Positions 37,994-46,916 of a DNA stretch of 64,000 nt are shown here, one piece after another (position 1 is the stretch's first letter; every line of letters begins with the position of its first letter). The stretch covers positions 310,001-374,000 of the forward strand of contig FQWG01000003.1 of NCBI GenBank assembly GCA_900129595.1, in the 5' to 3' direction. The translations under genes and the position numbers were made by a program. The notes beneath the pieces were generated by a model. It was not told where the DNA came from, did no database searches, and worked only from the letters and a program-made list of their open reading frames with translations. The DNA comes from Flavobacterium frigidimaris (lineage in GTDB: Bacteria > Bacteroidota > Bacteroidia > Flavobacteriales > Flavobacteriaceae).

Positions 37994-38923
37994 ATGAAAA
38001 AAACTTTAGTATTTCTTTTTTTAATGACTGTCTTCAGTCCAAAATTACTAGCACAAACAAACGATACACTTGTAGCGTATTATGATAAGATCGAAAAATC
38101 TTTCAAATATGAATCCGGAAAAATCACTTTATCAGAAGGAGAAGGAATTCTTAATGTTCCTAAAGGATTTAAATTCCTAAATGCAGCGCAAACACAGGAT
38201 GTTTTAAGCAACTTATGGGGAAATCCTGAAGATAAAAGCGTTTTAGGATCGCTTGTTCCTGACGGAAAAGGCGTTACACACAGCAACAGTTGGATGTTTG
38301 TCATTAGTTACCGCGGAGATGGCTTTGTAAAAGATGATGATGCCGGAGATATTGACTACGATGATTTGCTGAAAACAATGAAAGAAGATGTTCAGGCAGA
38401 AAATGCAGAACGCAAAAAAGGCGGTTATCCAGAAGTGCAATTAGTAGGCTGGGCATCAAAACCATATTACGACAATAATTTAAAAGTATTGCATTGGGCC
38501 AAAGAATTAAAATTCGGCACGGATGAAGCTAATACTTTAAACTATGATTTAAGAGTTTTAGGAAGAAAAGGAATGTACAATATCTCTGCCGTTGCAGGAA
38601 TGGATGAACTTGCAGAAGTAAAAGCCAGTATTCCGGGAGTATTAAAAAGTGTTGAGTTTAATGAAGGTCATAAATACCTTGACTTTGATGCTGATACAGA
38701 TACTGTCGCAGCCTGGACTATTGGCGGATTAGTAGCCGGAAAAGTTTTGGCAAAAGTTGGCTTCTTTGCAATCATTGCTAAATTTGGTAAAATCATATTT
38801 TTAGCGATTGCAGCCGGTTTTGCAGCTATAAGAAAATTTTTCTTTGGTAAAAAAAATCAGGTAACAACAAAAATACAAGAAGAAACAGCATCTTTAGAAG
38901 AGAACAATTATAAGGAAGAATAA
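37994..38923 (+). CDS. DUF2167 membrane protein
   Basis: A 309-residue protein with a signal peptide (about 1-20, SPKLLAQ). The periplasmic part includes the DUF2167 pattern GKITLSEGEGILNVPKGFKF, then WMFVISYRGDGFVKDDDA and GWASKPYYDNNLKVLHWAKE. It ends with one or two hydrophobic segments near 240-275 (GFFAIIAKFGKIIFLAIAAGFAAI) and a charged tail. Members are found in many Proteobacteria and Bacteroidota as predicted inner-membrane proteins without a known role. No regulatory feature was seen. Confidence 0.92.
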   Translation: MKKTLVFLFLMTVFSPKLLAQTNDTLVAYYDKIEKSFKYESGKITLSEGEGILNVPKGFKFLNAAQTQDVLSNLWGNPEDKSVLGSLVPDGKGVTHSNSWMFVISYRGDGFVKDDDAGDIDYDDLLKTMKEDVQAENAERKKGGYPEVQLVGWASKPYYDNNLKVLHWAKELKFGTDEANTLNYDLRVLGRKGMYNISAVAGMDELAEVKASIPGVLKSVEFNEGHKYLDFDADTDTVAAWTIGGLVAGKVLAKVGFFAIIAKFGKIIFLAIAAGFAAIRKFFFGKKNQVTTKIQEETASLEENNYKEE

Positions 38924-39041
38924 TTTTATTTTTTGTCATGAATCACCCGAATTTTCGCTAATTTTTATTCGCATTGAATTAAACATTAATTTGTAAAAAT
39001 TTGTATAATTCGTGGCAACCTTTTGTTATTTCGTTTTAAAC

Positions 39042-39073
39042 CTCTGAACCTTTGCAACTCTGAACCTTTGCAA
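39042..39073 (+). repeat. Direct repeat CTCTGAACCTTTGCAA, two copies
   Basis: A 16-bp unit is repeated head to tail (39042-39057 and 39058-39073) and is followed by related words (CTCAGTACCTTAGCGC, CTCAGAACCTAAGTACC). A similar tract lies at 46800-46855. It occupies the gap between DUF2167 and the RNA methyltransferase. Confidence 0.7.
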
Positions 39074-39129
39074 CTTTTAAAAAAAATCTCAGTACCTTAG
39101 CGCCTCAGAACCTAAGTACCTTAAAAAAA

Positions 39130-39918
39130 ATGAAACAAATTACCTCAATACAAAATCCGTTTATAAAATCACTTGTTTTACTTCAGGAAAAGGCGAAAGC
39201 CAGAAAACAAACCGGAACATTTTTGATTGAAGGCCTTCGTGAAATTTCATTGGCAATAAAAGGCGGTTACGAAATAGAAACGGTTTTATTTTTACCGGAA
39301 TTGGTTACTGAAAATCAGATTAGTAAATTGGTAGACACACCAGTTTCTTTAATCGAAATCAACAAAGAAGTTTATCAAAAATTAGCGTATCGCGATACCA
39401 CCGAAGGAATTTTGGCTATAGCCAAAACCAAATCGATGTCACTATCAGATTTAAAACTATCTGATAACCCTTTGATTATTGTGGCCGAAGCACCAGAAAA
39501 GCCAGGAAATATTGGTGCACTTTTGCGTACGGCCGATGCCGCAAATCTAGACGCTGTTTTGATCGCCAACCCAAAAAGTGATTTATACAATCCAAATATC
39601 GTTCGTTCCAGTGTTGGCTGTTTGTTTACGAACCAAATTGCAACAGGAACAACAGCTGAAATCATTGCTTTTCTGAAAGAAAAAAAGATCAATTTTTACT
39701 GCGCTACTTTACAAAATTCAACCTCTTATCATACACAGGACTTTACTACTCCAACTGCTTTGGTTGTAGGTACAGAAGCTACGGGACTCACACAGGATTG
39801 GCGTGATGCTGCAACGCAAAATATTATAATCCCCATGCAGGGCGAAATCGACAGTATGAATGTCTCTGTTGCTGCAGCTATTTTAATTTTCGAAGCGAAA
39901 CGCCAACGAGGGTTTTAG
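39130..39918 (+). CDS. SpoU/TrmH-family RNA 2'-O-methyltransferase
   Basis: A 262-residue SPOUT enzyme. The N-terminal substrate-binding domain carries TGTFLIEGLREISLAIK. The knotted SPOUT domain shows motif 1 (APEKPGNIGALLRTADAA), motif 2 (VVGTEATGLTQDW) and motif 3 (IPMQGEIDSMNVSVAAAI). It methylates a ribose in rRNA or tRNA using S-adenosylmethionine. The target nucleotide cannot be read from sequence. The gene stands alone between two repeat-bearing gaps. Confidence 0.94.
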   Translation: MKQITSIQNPFIKSLVLLQEKAKARKQTGTFLIEGLREISLAIKGGYEIETVLFLPELVTENQISKLVDTPVSLIEINKEVYQKLAYRDTTEGILAIAKTKSMSLSDLKLSDNPLIIVAEAPEKPGNIGALLRTADAANLDAVLIANPKSDLYNPNIVRSSVGCLFTNQIATGTTAEIIAFLKEKKINFYCATLQNSTSYHTQDFTTPTALVVGTEATGLTQDWRDAATQNIIIPMQGEIDSMNVSVAAAILIFEAKRQRGF

Positions 39919-40062
39919 ATTTTCGATTTATAAAAATCGCTGCGCTCTTTTTTATTGGAATTTAGAATTTAAAAAATCGACCTTTTTAGTCCCAAATCAA
40001 CAATCCATTCTCTTGTGTATGTTGTAACTTATTACTATTTTTAGTACTTGAACCATGCCGTT

Positions 40063-42285
40063 ATGATAGAAATAGACATTGAGAAAGAAAATAAAGCAAT
40101 TGCCCAAGAGTACAAAGAACTACTTCGAATCAGTTATCAGACTTTAAGTCCAACAGACAAAAAACTTATCCGTAAAGCATTTGACGTTGCCGTTGATGCT
40201 CATAAAGAACAAAGACGTAAATCTGGCGAAGCGTATATCTTTCATCCTATTGCAGTTGCAAAAATTGTGGCTTCTGAAATTGGTTTGGGAGCGACCTCTA
40301 TTGCTGCGGCTTTATTGCACGATGTTGTAGAAGATACTCCTATGACAGTCGAAGATATTGAGCGATTATTCAACCCCAAAGTAGCTCAGCTGGTCGAAGG
40401 TCTGACGAAAATCTCATTGGTACAAAAAGACCTGAATGCTTCGATGCAGGCAGAAAATTTCAGAAAAATGATCCTTACACTGAACGATGATGTTCGTGTA
40501 ATTTTGATAAAACTGGCAGATCGTTTGCACAATATGCAAACCATGGACTCGATGGCAGAATACAAGCAGACCAAAATTGCTTCAGAAACACTTTATATTT
40601 ATGCTCCCCTCGCCCATCGCTTAGGACTTTATAATATTAAAACCAAACTCGAAGATTTAGGTTTAAAATATACTGAACCTGCTGTTTATAATGATATTGT
40701 CAGCAGAATAAGAGAAACAAAAGAAGAGCAGGATGCGTATATCAAAGATATTTCAGAAGTTTTAAAGAAATCTTTAGACAATGAAGGTGTCGATTATGTA
40801 ATCAAAGGCCGTCCGAAATCTATTTATTCGATTCGTCGCAAAATGCGCGCTCAAAATGTGAGTTTTGACGAAGTTTACGATAAGTTTGCCTTAAGAATTG
40901 TCTATAAATCAGATCCGCACGATGAGAAATTTGTCGCCTGGAAAATTTATTCGATTGTAACAGATCATTACAGACCCAGCCCGAGTCGTTTGCGTGACTG
41001 GATCTCTTCTCCAAAATCAACCGGTTACGAAGCGTTGCACATTACCGTGATGGGACCAAAAGGCCGTTGGGTCGAAGTGCAGGTTCGAAGCGAACGTATG
41101 GATGAAATTGCAGAAAAAGGATATGCAGCACACTACAAATACAAAAACGGAGCTACAGAAGAAAGCGGTTTAGATGTCTGGTTGAATTTACTTCGCGAAG
41201 CACTGGAAAATCAGGAAACCAATGCCGTTGACTTTGTAGAAGATTTTAAAATGAATTTATATTCAAAAGAAATCTTCGTTTTTACGCCAAAGGGAGAAAT
41301 CAAATCGCTGCCTAAAGGTGCTACTTCCCTGGATTTTGCGTTTAGTATTCACTCCGAAATTGGAATAAAAACCAGAGGAACGCGTGTAAACGGTCGTTTG
41401 GTTCCGTTAAATCACGAATTAAAAAGTGGCGATCAGGTCGAAGTGATTACTTCTGCCAACCAAAAACCAACAGTAAACTGGTTAGAATATGTAACGACTT
41501 CAAGAGCCAAAACTAAAATAAAAAATGTTCTTAACGAGAACACCAAAAAAATTGCTGAAGAAGGAAAAGAATTACTTACCCGAAAACTAAGACATTTAAA
41601 AATAACGATCAACGAACAAGTTATCAACGAATTAGTAAACTTTTTTAAACTCAAAACCAGTTTAGATTTATTTTACAGAGTTGGAATTGGAGCGATCGAA
41701 AATCAGCAGTTAAAGGATTACGCAGCTCAAAAAAGCAATACGTTTATCAATTTCTTTAAAAATAAAATTAAACGAAATAAAGAAACGACCGCTGCAGAAG
41801 ACATTCATAAACCTGTGATGAGCAGTAATTATGACATGCTGGTTTTTGGAACTGAGCACGATAAACTCGATTACAAACTTTCGCCTTGCTGTAACCCAAT
41901 TCCGGGAGATGACGTTTTTGGATTTGTAACCATAAACGAAGGTATAAAAGTTCATAAAAAAGACTGTCCAAACGCAATCGGAATGCAGTCGAATTATGCG
42001 TATCGTATTATGAGTGCCAAATGGATTGATTCATCACAGGAAGAATTCAAAGCCATTATCAACATTACCGGAATGGATGTATTAGGACTTACAAACCAGT
42101 TAACAAGAGTAATTTCGAACAATATGAGCGTCAACATCCAGAGTATTTCGCTGAGTACAGATGCCGGAATTTTTCATGGTCAGATCGCTGTAATTGTTCA
42201 GAACAATACCATCCTGAAAAAAATGATTAATGCGATTAAAAAAATTGATGGTGTTGATAAAGTGACCAGAGAATACAGAACCTAA
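40063..42285 (+). CDS. Bifunctional (p)ppGpp synthetase/hydrolase, RelA/SpoT family
   Basis: A 740-residue long RSH enzyme from the ATG at 40063; a TTG five codons earlier is possible. The N-terminal HD hydrolase has LLHDVVEDT (His86-Asp87). The synthetase domain shows SIYSIRRKM and RLRDWISSPKSTGYEALH, followed by EVQVRSERMDEIAEKG. TGS (VFTPKGEIKSLPKGATSLDFAF), zinc-finger-like (LSPCCNPIPGDDVFGF) and ACT (INITGMDVLGLTNQLTRVI) domains complete it. The basic GRPKS patch precedes the synthetase, and the HD site is intact, so it should both make and hydrolyse (p)ppGpp in the stringent response. A Fur-family regulator follows. Confidence 0.95.
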   Translation: MIEIDIEKENKAIAQEYKELLRISYQTLSPTDKKLIRKAFDVAVDAHKEQRRKSGEAYIFHPIAVAKIVASEIGLGATSIAAALLHDVVEDTPMTVEDIERLFNPKVAQLVEGLTKISLVQKDLNASMQAENFRKMILTLNDDVRVILIKLADRLHNMQTMDSMAEYKQTKIASETLYIYAPLAHRLGLYNIKTKLEDLGLKYTEPAVYNDIVSRIRETKEEQDAYIKDISEVLKKSLDNEGVDYVIKGRPKSIYSIRRKMRAQNVSFDEVYDKFALRIVYKSDPHDEKFVAWKIYSIVTDHYRPSPSRLRDWISSPKSTGYEALHITVMGPKGRWVEVQVRSERMDEIAEKGYAAHYKYKNGATEESGLDVWLNLLREALENQETNAVDFVEDFKMNLYSKEIFVFTPKGEIKSLPKGATSLDFAFSIHSEIGIKTRGTRVNGRLVPLNHELKSGDQVEVITSANQKPTVNWLEYVTTSRAKTKIKNVLNENTKKIAEEGKELLTRKLRHLKITINEQVINELVNFFKLKTSLDLFYRVGIGAIENQQLKDYAAQKSNTFINFFKNKIKRNKETTAAEDIHKPVMSSNYDMLVFGTEHDKLDYKLSPCCNPIPGDDVFGFVTINEGIKVHKKDCPNAIGMQSNYAYRIMSAKWIDSSQEEFKAIINITGMDVLGLTNQLTRVISNNMSVNIQSISLSTDAGIFHGQIAVIVQNNTILKKMINAIKKIDGVDKVTREYRT

Positions 42286-42360
42286 ACTTTTTAACCTATC
42301 TATAAGGGTTTTATAACTAAACTTTAAACCCGAAACTTTTATTCATTAAAAATAAAAATT

Positions 42361-42368
42361 TATCTTTG
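42361..42368 (+). promoter_or_regulatory. -7 element of the Fur-family gene
   Basis: TATCTTTG ends six bases before the ATG at 42375. With a start point 5-7 nt past the element, the mRNA would be leaderless or nearly so. Confidence 0.55.
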
Positions 42369-42374
42369 CCGGAT

Positions 42375-42833
42375 ATGACACTCATTTCAACTGACAACAC
42401 TAAAAATCAAGAAATTGTAAAAAATGTTTTTACAATGTATCTTGAGCAAAAAGGGCATCGCAAAACTCCTGAGCGTTATGCTATACTTCAGGAAATTTAC
42501 GATAGCGAAGAGCATTTTGATATAGAAAACTTATATATCAAAATGAAAAACAAAAACTATCGCGTGAGTAGAGCTACCTTATACAACACGATCGAGTTAT
42601 TGTTAGACTGCGCTTTGGTTAGAAAACATCAATTTGGACAAAATCAGGCTTACTACGAAAAATCATATTTTGATAAACAGCATGATCATATTATCATGAC
42701 TGATTCTGGTGAGGTAATCGAATTTTGCGATCCAAGAATTCAAACCATCAAAAAAACAATCGAAGAAATATTTGATATCGAAATCACGAATCATTCATTG
42801 TATTTCTACGGAAACAAAAAGCAAAAACAATAA
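42375..42833 (+). CDS. Fur-family transcriptional repressor
   Basis: A 152-residue protein starting at the ATG at 42375; an earlier TTG in frame overlaps the promoter element and is rejected. The winged helix is [16 protein letters not shown] to [20 protein letters not shown]. The dimerisation and metal region has [18 protein letters not shown] and [10 protein letters not shown]. The C-terminal CxxC pairs that bind structural zinc in some members are missing. Fur-family proteins sense Fe, Zn, Mn or peroxide, and which metal is used here cannot be assigned. It lies between the RSH gene and purA. Confidence 0.93.
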   Translation: MTLISTDNTKNQEIVKNVFTMYLEQKGHRKTPERYAILQEIYDSEEHFDIENLYIKMKNKNYRVSRATLYNTIELLLDCALVRKHQFGQNQAYYEKSYFDKQHDHIIMTDSGEVIEFCDPRIQTIKKTIEEIFDIEITNHSLYFYGNKKQKQ

Positions 42834-42929
42834 TCCGGAAAGGCATTATTTAAAAAATAAAAAAAAAAGAAAATTAACTACATTAATCAGTAGGGCAACT
42901 CAAAGTGCCTCAACGCAAATTAAAACAGA

Positions 42930-44201
42930 ATGACCGTAGATTTATTACTAGGATTACAATGGGGAGATGAAGGTAAAGGAAAAATTGTTGACGTTCTTAC
43001 CTCTAATTATGATATTATTGCACGTTTTCAGGGAGGACCAAACGCAGGACATACATTAGAATTTGACGGAATCAAACATGTACTTAGAACCATTCCTTCT
43101 GGAATTTTTCATAAAAATTCAATAAACATCATTGGTAATGGTGTCGTAATAGATCCGGTAGTTTTTCAAAAAGAAATCGAAGGTTTAGCAAAATTCAACC
43201 TTGACATCAAAAGCAAACTGATCATTTCAAGAAAAGCACATTTAATTTTACCAACACACCGTTTATTAGATGCAGCATCTGAAGCTTCTAAAGGTAAAGC
43301 AAAAATTGGTTCTACTCTTAAAGGAATTGGACCAACTTATATGGACAAAACCGGAAGAAACGGATTGCGTGTTGGAGATATAGAATTAGAAGATTTCAAA
43401 GACCGTTACAGAGCATTGGCAGACAAGCATGAAGCAATGATTGCTTTTTATGATGTAGCGATTCAATACAATTTAGCTGAACTTGAAAAAGAGTTTTTTG
43501 AAGCTATCGAAGAATTAAAAAAATTAGATTTCATTGACAGTGAAGAATATATGTACCAGGCCCAAAAAGCAGGTAAATCTATTTTATGCGAAGGTGCTCA
43601 GGGATCTTTATTAGATGTTGATTTTGGAACTTATCCATTTGTAACTTCATCAAATACTACTGCTGCCGGAGCTTGTACTGGTTTAGGAATTGCTCCTAAC
43701 AAAATCAAAGAAGTTTACGGAATTTTTAAAGCTTATGTAACACGTGTTGGTAGCGGACCTTTCCCAACGGAACTTTTTGACGAAGTTGGTGCTACTATGG
43801 CAAAAGTTGGAAACGAATTTGGATCTGTTACAGGAAGACAAAGACGTTGCGGATGGTTAGACCTTGTAGCTTTAAAATATGCTGTTCAGGTAAACGGAGT
43901 AACTCAGTTAATGATGATGAAAGGCGACGTTCTTTCAGGATTCGAAACTTTGAAAGTCTGTACAGAATACAACTACAAAGGACAAAACATTTCTCACTTT
44001 CCTTATAACATCGAGCCGGAAAACGTAACTCCTGTTTATAAAGAATTTAAAGGATGGAAAGCGGACTTAACGGGATTGACTACTTACGAGCAATTGCCAA
44101 TTGAACTAAAAGAATATATTGAGTTTATTGAAGAAGAAGTTGGAGTGCCAATTAAGATTGTATCTGTTGGACCAGACAGAAAGCAAACAATAACAAAATA
44201 A
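42930..44201 (+). CDS. purA: Adenylosuccinate synthetase
   Basis: A GTP-dependent enzyme that joins IMP and aspartate, the first committed step to AMP. The 423 residues are complete. The N-terminal block GLQWGDEGKGKIVD holds the catalytic Asp and P-loop. QGGPNAGHT holds the catalytic His, and SSNTTAAGACTGLGI and VTGRQRRCGWLD follow. The purine-interconversion partner for GMP, guaB, is also in this window. An intrinsic terminator follows 12 bp after the stop. Confidence 0.98.
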   Translation: MTVDLLLGLQWGDEGKGKIVDVLTSNYDIIARFQGGPNAGHTLEFDGIKHVLRTIPSGIFHKNSINIIGNGVVIDPVVFQKEIEGLAKFNLDIKSKLIISRKAHLILPTHRLLDAASEASKGKAKIGSTLKGIGPTYMDKTGRNGLRVGDIELEDFKDRYRALADKHEAMIAFYDVAIQYNLAELEKEFFEAIEELKKLDFIDSEEYMYQAQKAGKSILCEGAQGSLLDVDFGTYPFVTSSNTTAAGACTGLGIAPNKIKEVYGIFKAYVTRVGSGPFPTELFDEVGATMAKVGNEFGSVTGRQRRCGWLDLVALKYAVQVNGVTQLMMMKGDVLSGFETLKVCTEYNYKGQNISHFPYNIEPENVTPVYKEFKGWKADLTGLTTYEQLPIELKEYIEFIEEEVGVPIKIVSVGPDRKQTITK

Positions 44202-44209
44202 TACTTCTA

Positions 44210-44237
44210 AACGCTCTGATAACCAGAGCGTTTTTTT
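44210..44237 (+). terminator. Intrinsic terminator after purA
   Basis: CGCTCTG (44212-44218) pairs with CAGAGCG (44224-44230) and is followed by seven T residues. Confidence 0.93.
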
Positions 44238-44256
44238 ATACAAAAGATTTCTTATT

Positions 44257-44838
44257 ATGAAAAATCCAGAAATTAAAGTTACCGAAACGAAATTACTTTC
44301 AGACAATTGGTACATATTAAACAAGGTAACTTTCGATTACCAAAAGAAAGACGGTAAAGTAGAATCTCATATTCGTGAAGTTTATGACCGAGGCAACGGA
44401 GCTGCTATTTTATTGTATAATACTTCAAAAAAAACAGTTATCCTGACGAGACAATTTCGTTTACCGACTTACCTTAACGGAAACAAAACCGGAATGATGA
44501 TTGAGGTTTGCGCCGGACTTTTGGATCAGGACAATGCTGAAGAAGCCGTAATTCGTGAAACCGAAGAAGAAACTGGTTATCGTTTGCAAAAAGTTCAAAA
44601 AGTAATCGAAACCTATATGTCGCCAGGTTCCGTAACAGAGATCTTGTATTTATTTGTTGGAGAATACGACGAAACCATGAAAGTAAATGATGGCGGCGGA
44701 TTAGACGCCGAACAGGAAAATATTGAAGTACTTGAATATACTTTTGAAGAAGCTTACAACATGATTGAATCCGGTGAAATTACAGATGCTAAAACCATTT
44801 TATTACTACAGCATGCAAAGATAAAAGGATTGTTTTAG
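44257..44838 (+). CDS. nudK: GDP-mannose pyrophosphatase (Nudix hydrolase)
   Basis: A 193-residue Nudix protein close to E. coli NudK over its whole length. REVYDRGNGAAILLYN precedes the Nudix box around CAGLLDQDNAEEAVIRETEEETGY, where the REXXEE glutamates bind Mg2+. MSPGSVTEILYLF and GEITDAKTILLLQ complete the match. NudK cleaves GDP-mannose and similar sugar nucleotides to GMP and a sugar phosphate. The gene lies 20 bp after the purA terminator, with no link to nucleotide-sugar genes nearby. Confidence 0.92.
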   Translation: MKNPEIKVTETKLLSDNWYILNKVTFDYQKKDGKVESHIREVYDRGNGAAILLYNTSKKTVILTRQFRLPTYLNGNKTGMMIEVCAGLLDQDNAEEAVIRETEEETGYRLQKVQKVIETYMSPGSVTEILYLFVGEYDETMKVNDGGGLDAEQENIEVLEYTFEEAYNMIESGEITDAKTILLLQHAKIKGLF

Positions 44839-44948
44839 AAATAAATGACAGAATTGACAAGATTAAAAATTTATTGAGGCAGGAAACAAATAAAAGTATT
44901 TACTTAAATAAATATTTTGTTTAGATTTTCCATACACTTACAATCAAC

Positions 44949-44956
44949 TATATTTG
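44949..44956 (+). promoter_or_regulatory. -7 element for the gene at 44968
   Basis: TATATTTG ends 11 bp before the ATG at 44968. It excludes the upstream TTG at 44917 as the start and predicts a leader of only a few bases. Confidence 0.55.
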
Positions 44957-44967
44957 CTAAAAAAAAG

Positions 44968-45558
44968 ATGAATACAAGTTGGTCAGCTAATAATTGGGAT
45001 ATAGTAGCAGTAATTTTAGCTTTTATAGCTATTGTAGTTTCTGGATATACTTATTGGGATAGTAATTACTCATTTAAACTAAAATCCGCAGTCGGAAAAC
45101 AAGTAAAACTTTATGTAACAAAAACTGATAACAGCATAATACCGGTAATTTTTGCAAATATTTCACTATTTAATAATGGCGGTAAAACCGAGTGTCTAGA
45201 TGATGTGAAATTGGTGGTTGAAATTTCAACTGGTCAACAAAAAGAAAATATTGATTTTGTTACTATACGAGAATACACAGATATATTTAATGACTCAGCT
45301 ACTATTACTGAAATTTTACCCATTGTAGTATCCGCAAAGAGTACGACTGTAAAAAGGTATGTATTTGCCAAGTTTCCAAATATTGCAAGATATAATGCAC
45401 CACATAAATTTAAAATCAAATGCACATTATTTGTGCAATTTAAAGGTGAGTGGATTAAACAAAAAACCTATGAGAGCAACGAGATAAGTGATGTATGGGA
45501 AGATCTTGATTCCAACATTTTTAAAAGTAAGATAATTGATATTTTTGAAGAAAAATAA
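44968..45558 (+). CDS. Membrane-anchored protein, unknown
   Basis: A 196-residue protein starting at the ATG at 44968. One N-terminal membrane helix (IVAVILAFIAIVVSGYTYW) is followed by a beta-rich soluble domain, for example QVKLYVTKTDNSIIPVIFA and TECLDDVKLVVEIS. Residues about 85-140 contain EILPIVVSAKSTTVKRYVF. The topology suggests a sandwich-like domain held at the membrane. I do not recognise the family. Its A+T content is somewhat higher than its neighbours, and it stands alone between nudK and the L,D-transpeptidase, so recent gain is possible but not shown. Confidence 0.7.
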   Translation: MNTSWSANNWDIVAVILAFIAIVVSGYTYWDSNYSFKLKSAVGKQVKLYVTKTDNSIIPVIFANISLFNNGGKTECLDDVKLVVEISTGQQKENIDFVTIREYTDIFNDSATITEILPIVVSAKSTTVKRYVFAKFPNIARYNAPHKFKIKCTLFVQFKGEWIKQKTYESNEISDVWEDLDSNIFKSKIIDIFEEK

Positions 45559-45702
45559 TCTAAGACCTCTAAATATTCTTTAAATTAAGCTCAATTCTTT
45601 TTCAAATGCGTTGTAATGTAAATCTCGAAACCAATTCAAAAAATTGTGTAATTCATTATACCGATGATTAAAATAACTTTACATAAATAAAAAACCAGTT
45701 TT

Positions 45703-46584
45703 ATGAAAAAGTTATATTACACATCCAATATCGTACTTGTATTAATTTTAGTTTTATTAGGTTCATGCAAAAAGAATGAATCAACTGAAACCACAGAAAA
45801 AGCAAAACCAAAAAAAACAATTGAGCATACAAAGCCTAAATCTGTTGCCTATCATTTTGAAAAAACAAAAGAATGGCTAAAAACAAATGAATCTGACAGC
45901 GCTAAACTTCGTATTGCTTATGCGCTAAACAGAACGGATAAAGCAAACTTTTCAAAATTAGACTCAGTTGTAATTCCGGCGGATTTTACGGGTGATATCG
46001 TGTACTATCTTCCTTTTCCGTTACATGTAACTGCTTTAGAAGAAGTTTCTAAAGTAATCATTTTCTCTTATCCGGCTCAGGCATTTGCTGCTTATGAGAA
46101 TGGTGAATTGGTCTATACAGGTCCAACTAATATGGGAAGAAAAAAAGATCCTACTCCAACCGGATTATTTTTTACCAATTGGAAAGCTGAAAAAACAACC
46201 AGCACTTTTAATGACGAATGGGACTTAAAATGGAATTTTAATATCGAAAATAAATTAGGTGTTGGTTTTCACGAATATGCACTGCCGGGTTATCCTGCTT
46301 CACATTCTTGTTTACGATTACAAGAAACTGATGCTAAATTCCTTTACAAATTTGCCGATGAATGGATATTACAAGACAAGGAAAATGTAAAAGTAAAAGG
46401 AACTCCGGTAATTGTTTTTGGAAGTTATCCTTTTGGAGAACCAAAACCATGGTTTGAATTAGTCAAAGATCCAAAAGCATTGGACATTTCAGAAGCTGAA
46501 ATAGAAACACAAACAAAACCTTTTATACCAAATATTTTAGAAAATCAAAAAGTCAGAGCGTCAGAACAAACCGCTACTCCATAA
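45703..46584 (+). CDS. L,D-transpeptidase (YkuD) lipoprotein
   Basis: A 293-residue protein with a lipoprotein signal ending LLGSC (Cys22), so it is lipid-anchored. The YkuD domain covers about residues 130-240 and contains GFHEYALPGYPASHSCLRL, where His and the downstream SHSC-LR supply the catalytic His/Cys pair. The common form is SHGCxR. L,D-transpeptidases make 3-3 peptidoglycan cross-links or attach proteins to peptidoglycan. A Lys- and Thr-rich linker (about 25-50) joins the anchor and domain. A strong terminator follows the gene. Confidence 0.9.
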   Translation: MKKLYYTSNIVLVLILVLLGSCKKNESTETTEKAKPKKTIEHTKPKSVAYHFEKTKEWLKTNESDSAKLRIAYALNRTDKANFSKLDSVVIPADFTGDIVYYLPFPLHVTALEEVSKVIIFSYPAQAFAAYENGELVYTGPTNMGRKKDPTPTGLFFTNWKAEKTTSTFNDEWDLKWNFNIENKLGVGFHEYALPGYPASHSCLRLQETDAKFLYKFADEWILQDKENVKVKGTPVIVFGSYPFGEPKPWFELVKDPKALDISEAEIETQTKPFIPNILENQKVRASEQTATP

Positions 46585-46606
46585 ATACATTGTTATCCAA
46601 GGAAAA

Positions 46607-46651
46607 GCTGCTATTATAATTTTGACGAATTATGGTAGCAGTTTTTTTTTC
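46607..46651 (+). terminator. Intrinsic terminator after the L,D-transpeptidase gene
   Basis: CTGCTATTATAATT (46608-46621) pairs with AATTATGGTAGCAG (46628-46641) with one or two mismatches, then nine T residues follow. Confidence 0.88.
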
Positions 46652-46665
46652 TTTAATGCTTTTAT

Positions 46666-46690
46666 GCCACGAAGGCGCTAAGACACAAAG
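46666..46690 (+). repeat. Single arm of the GCCACGAAGGCGCTAAG repeat
   Basis: It matches the outer arm of the nested palindrome at 19631-19751. No inverted partner was found nearby. The 332-bp gap 46585-46916 also carries a CTTTGAACCTTT-type tract (46815-46855), the terminator and the tetR promoter. Confidence 0.7.
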
Positions 46691-46861
46691 TTCTTTTTAC
46701 TATTTAAATTTGGCTAAAGCCACTTATAACTAACTCTTACAAAACCTCGAGCGAAAACGGGAGGCTATTCTATTAAAACCTCAAATAAACGCACTGCTGT
46801 GCTTCTCTACCTTAACCTTTGTCCCTCTACCTCTTTGAGCCTTTGAACCTTTTTAACAATA

Positions 46862-46896
46862 AATAAGCGAACGTTCATTTATTATTAATATCTTTG
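46862..46896 (+). promoter_or_regulatory. TetR operator and promoter
   Basis: AATAAGCGAACGTTCATTTATT (46862-46883) is an 11+11 palindrome with two mismatched pairs and a perfect GAACGTTC core. Five bases further, TATCTTTG (46889-46896) is a -7 element. The palindrome covers the spacer and -33 region, so a bound repressor would block transcription. Autoregulation by the adjacent TetR protein is the simplest reading. Confidence 0.65.
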
Positions 46897-46916
46897 CATC
46901 ATAATTAAGTAAAATC

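Noticed and set aside
42366..42374. TTG start three codons before the Fur-family ATG.
   Set aside because: It overlaps the TATCTTTG -7 element, so it would lie upstream of the transcript start.
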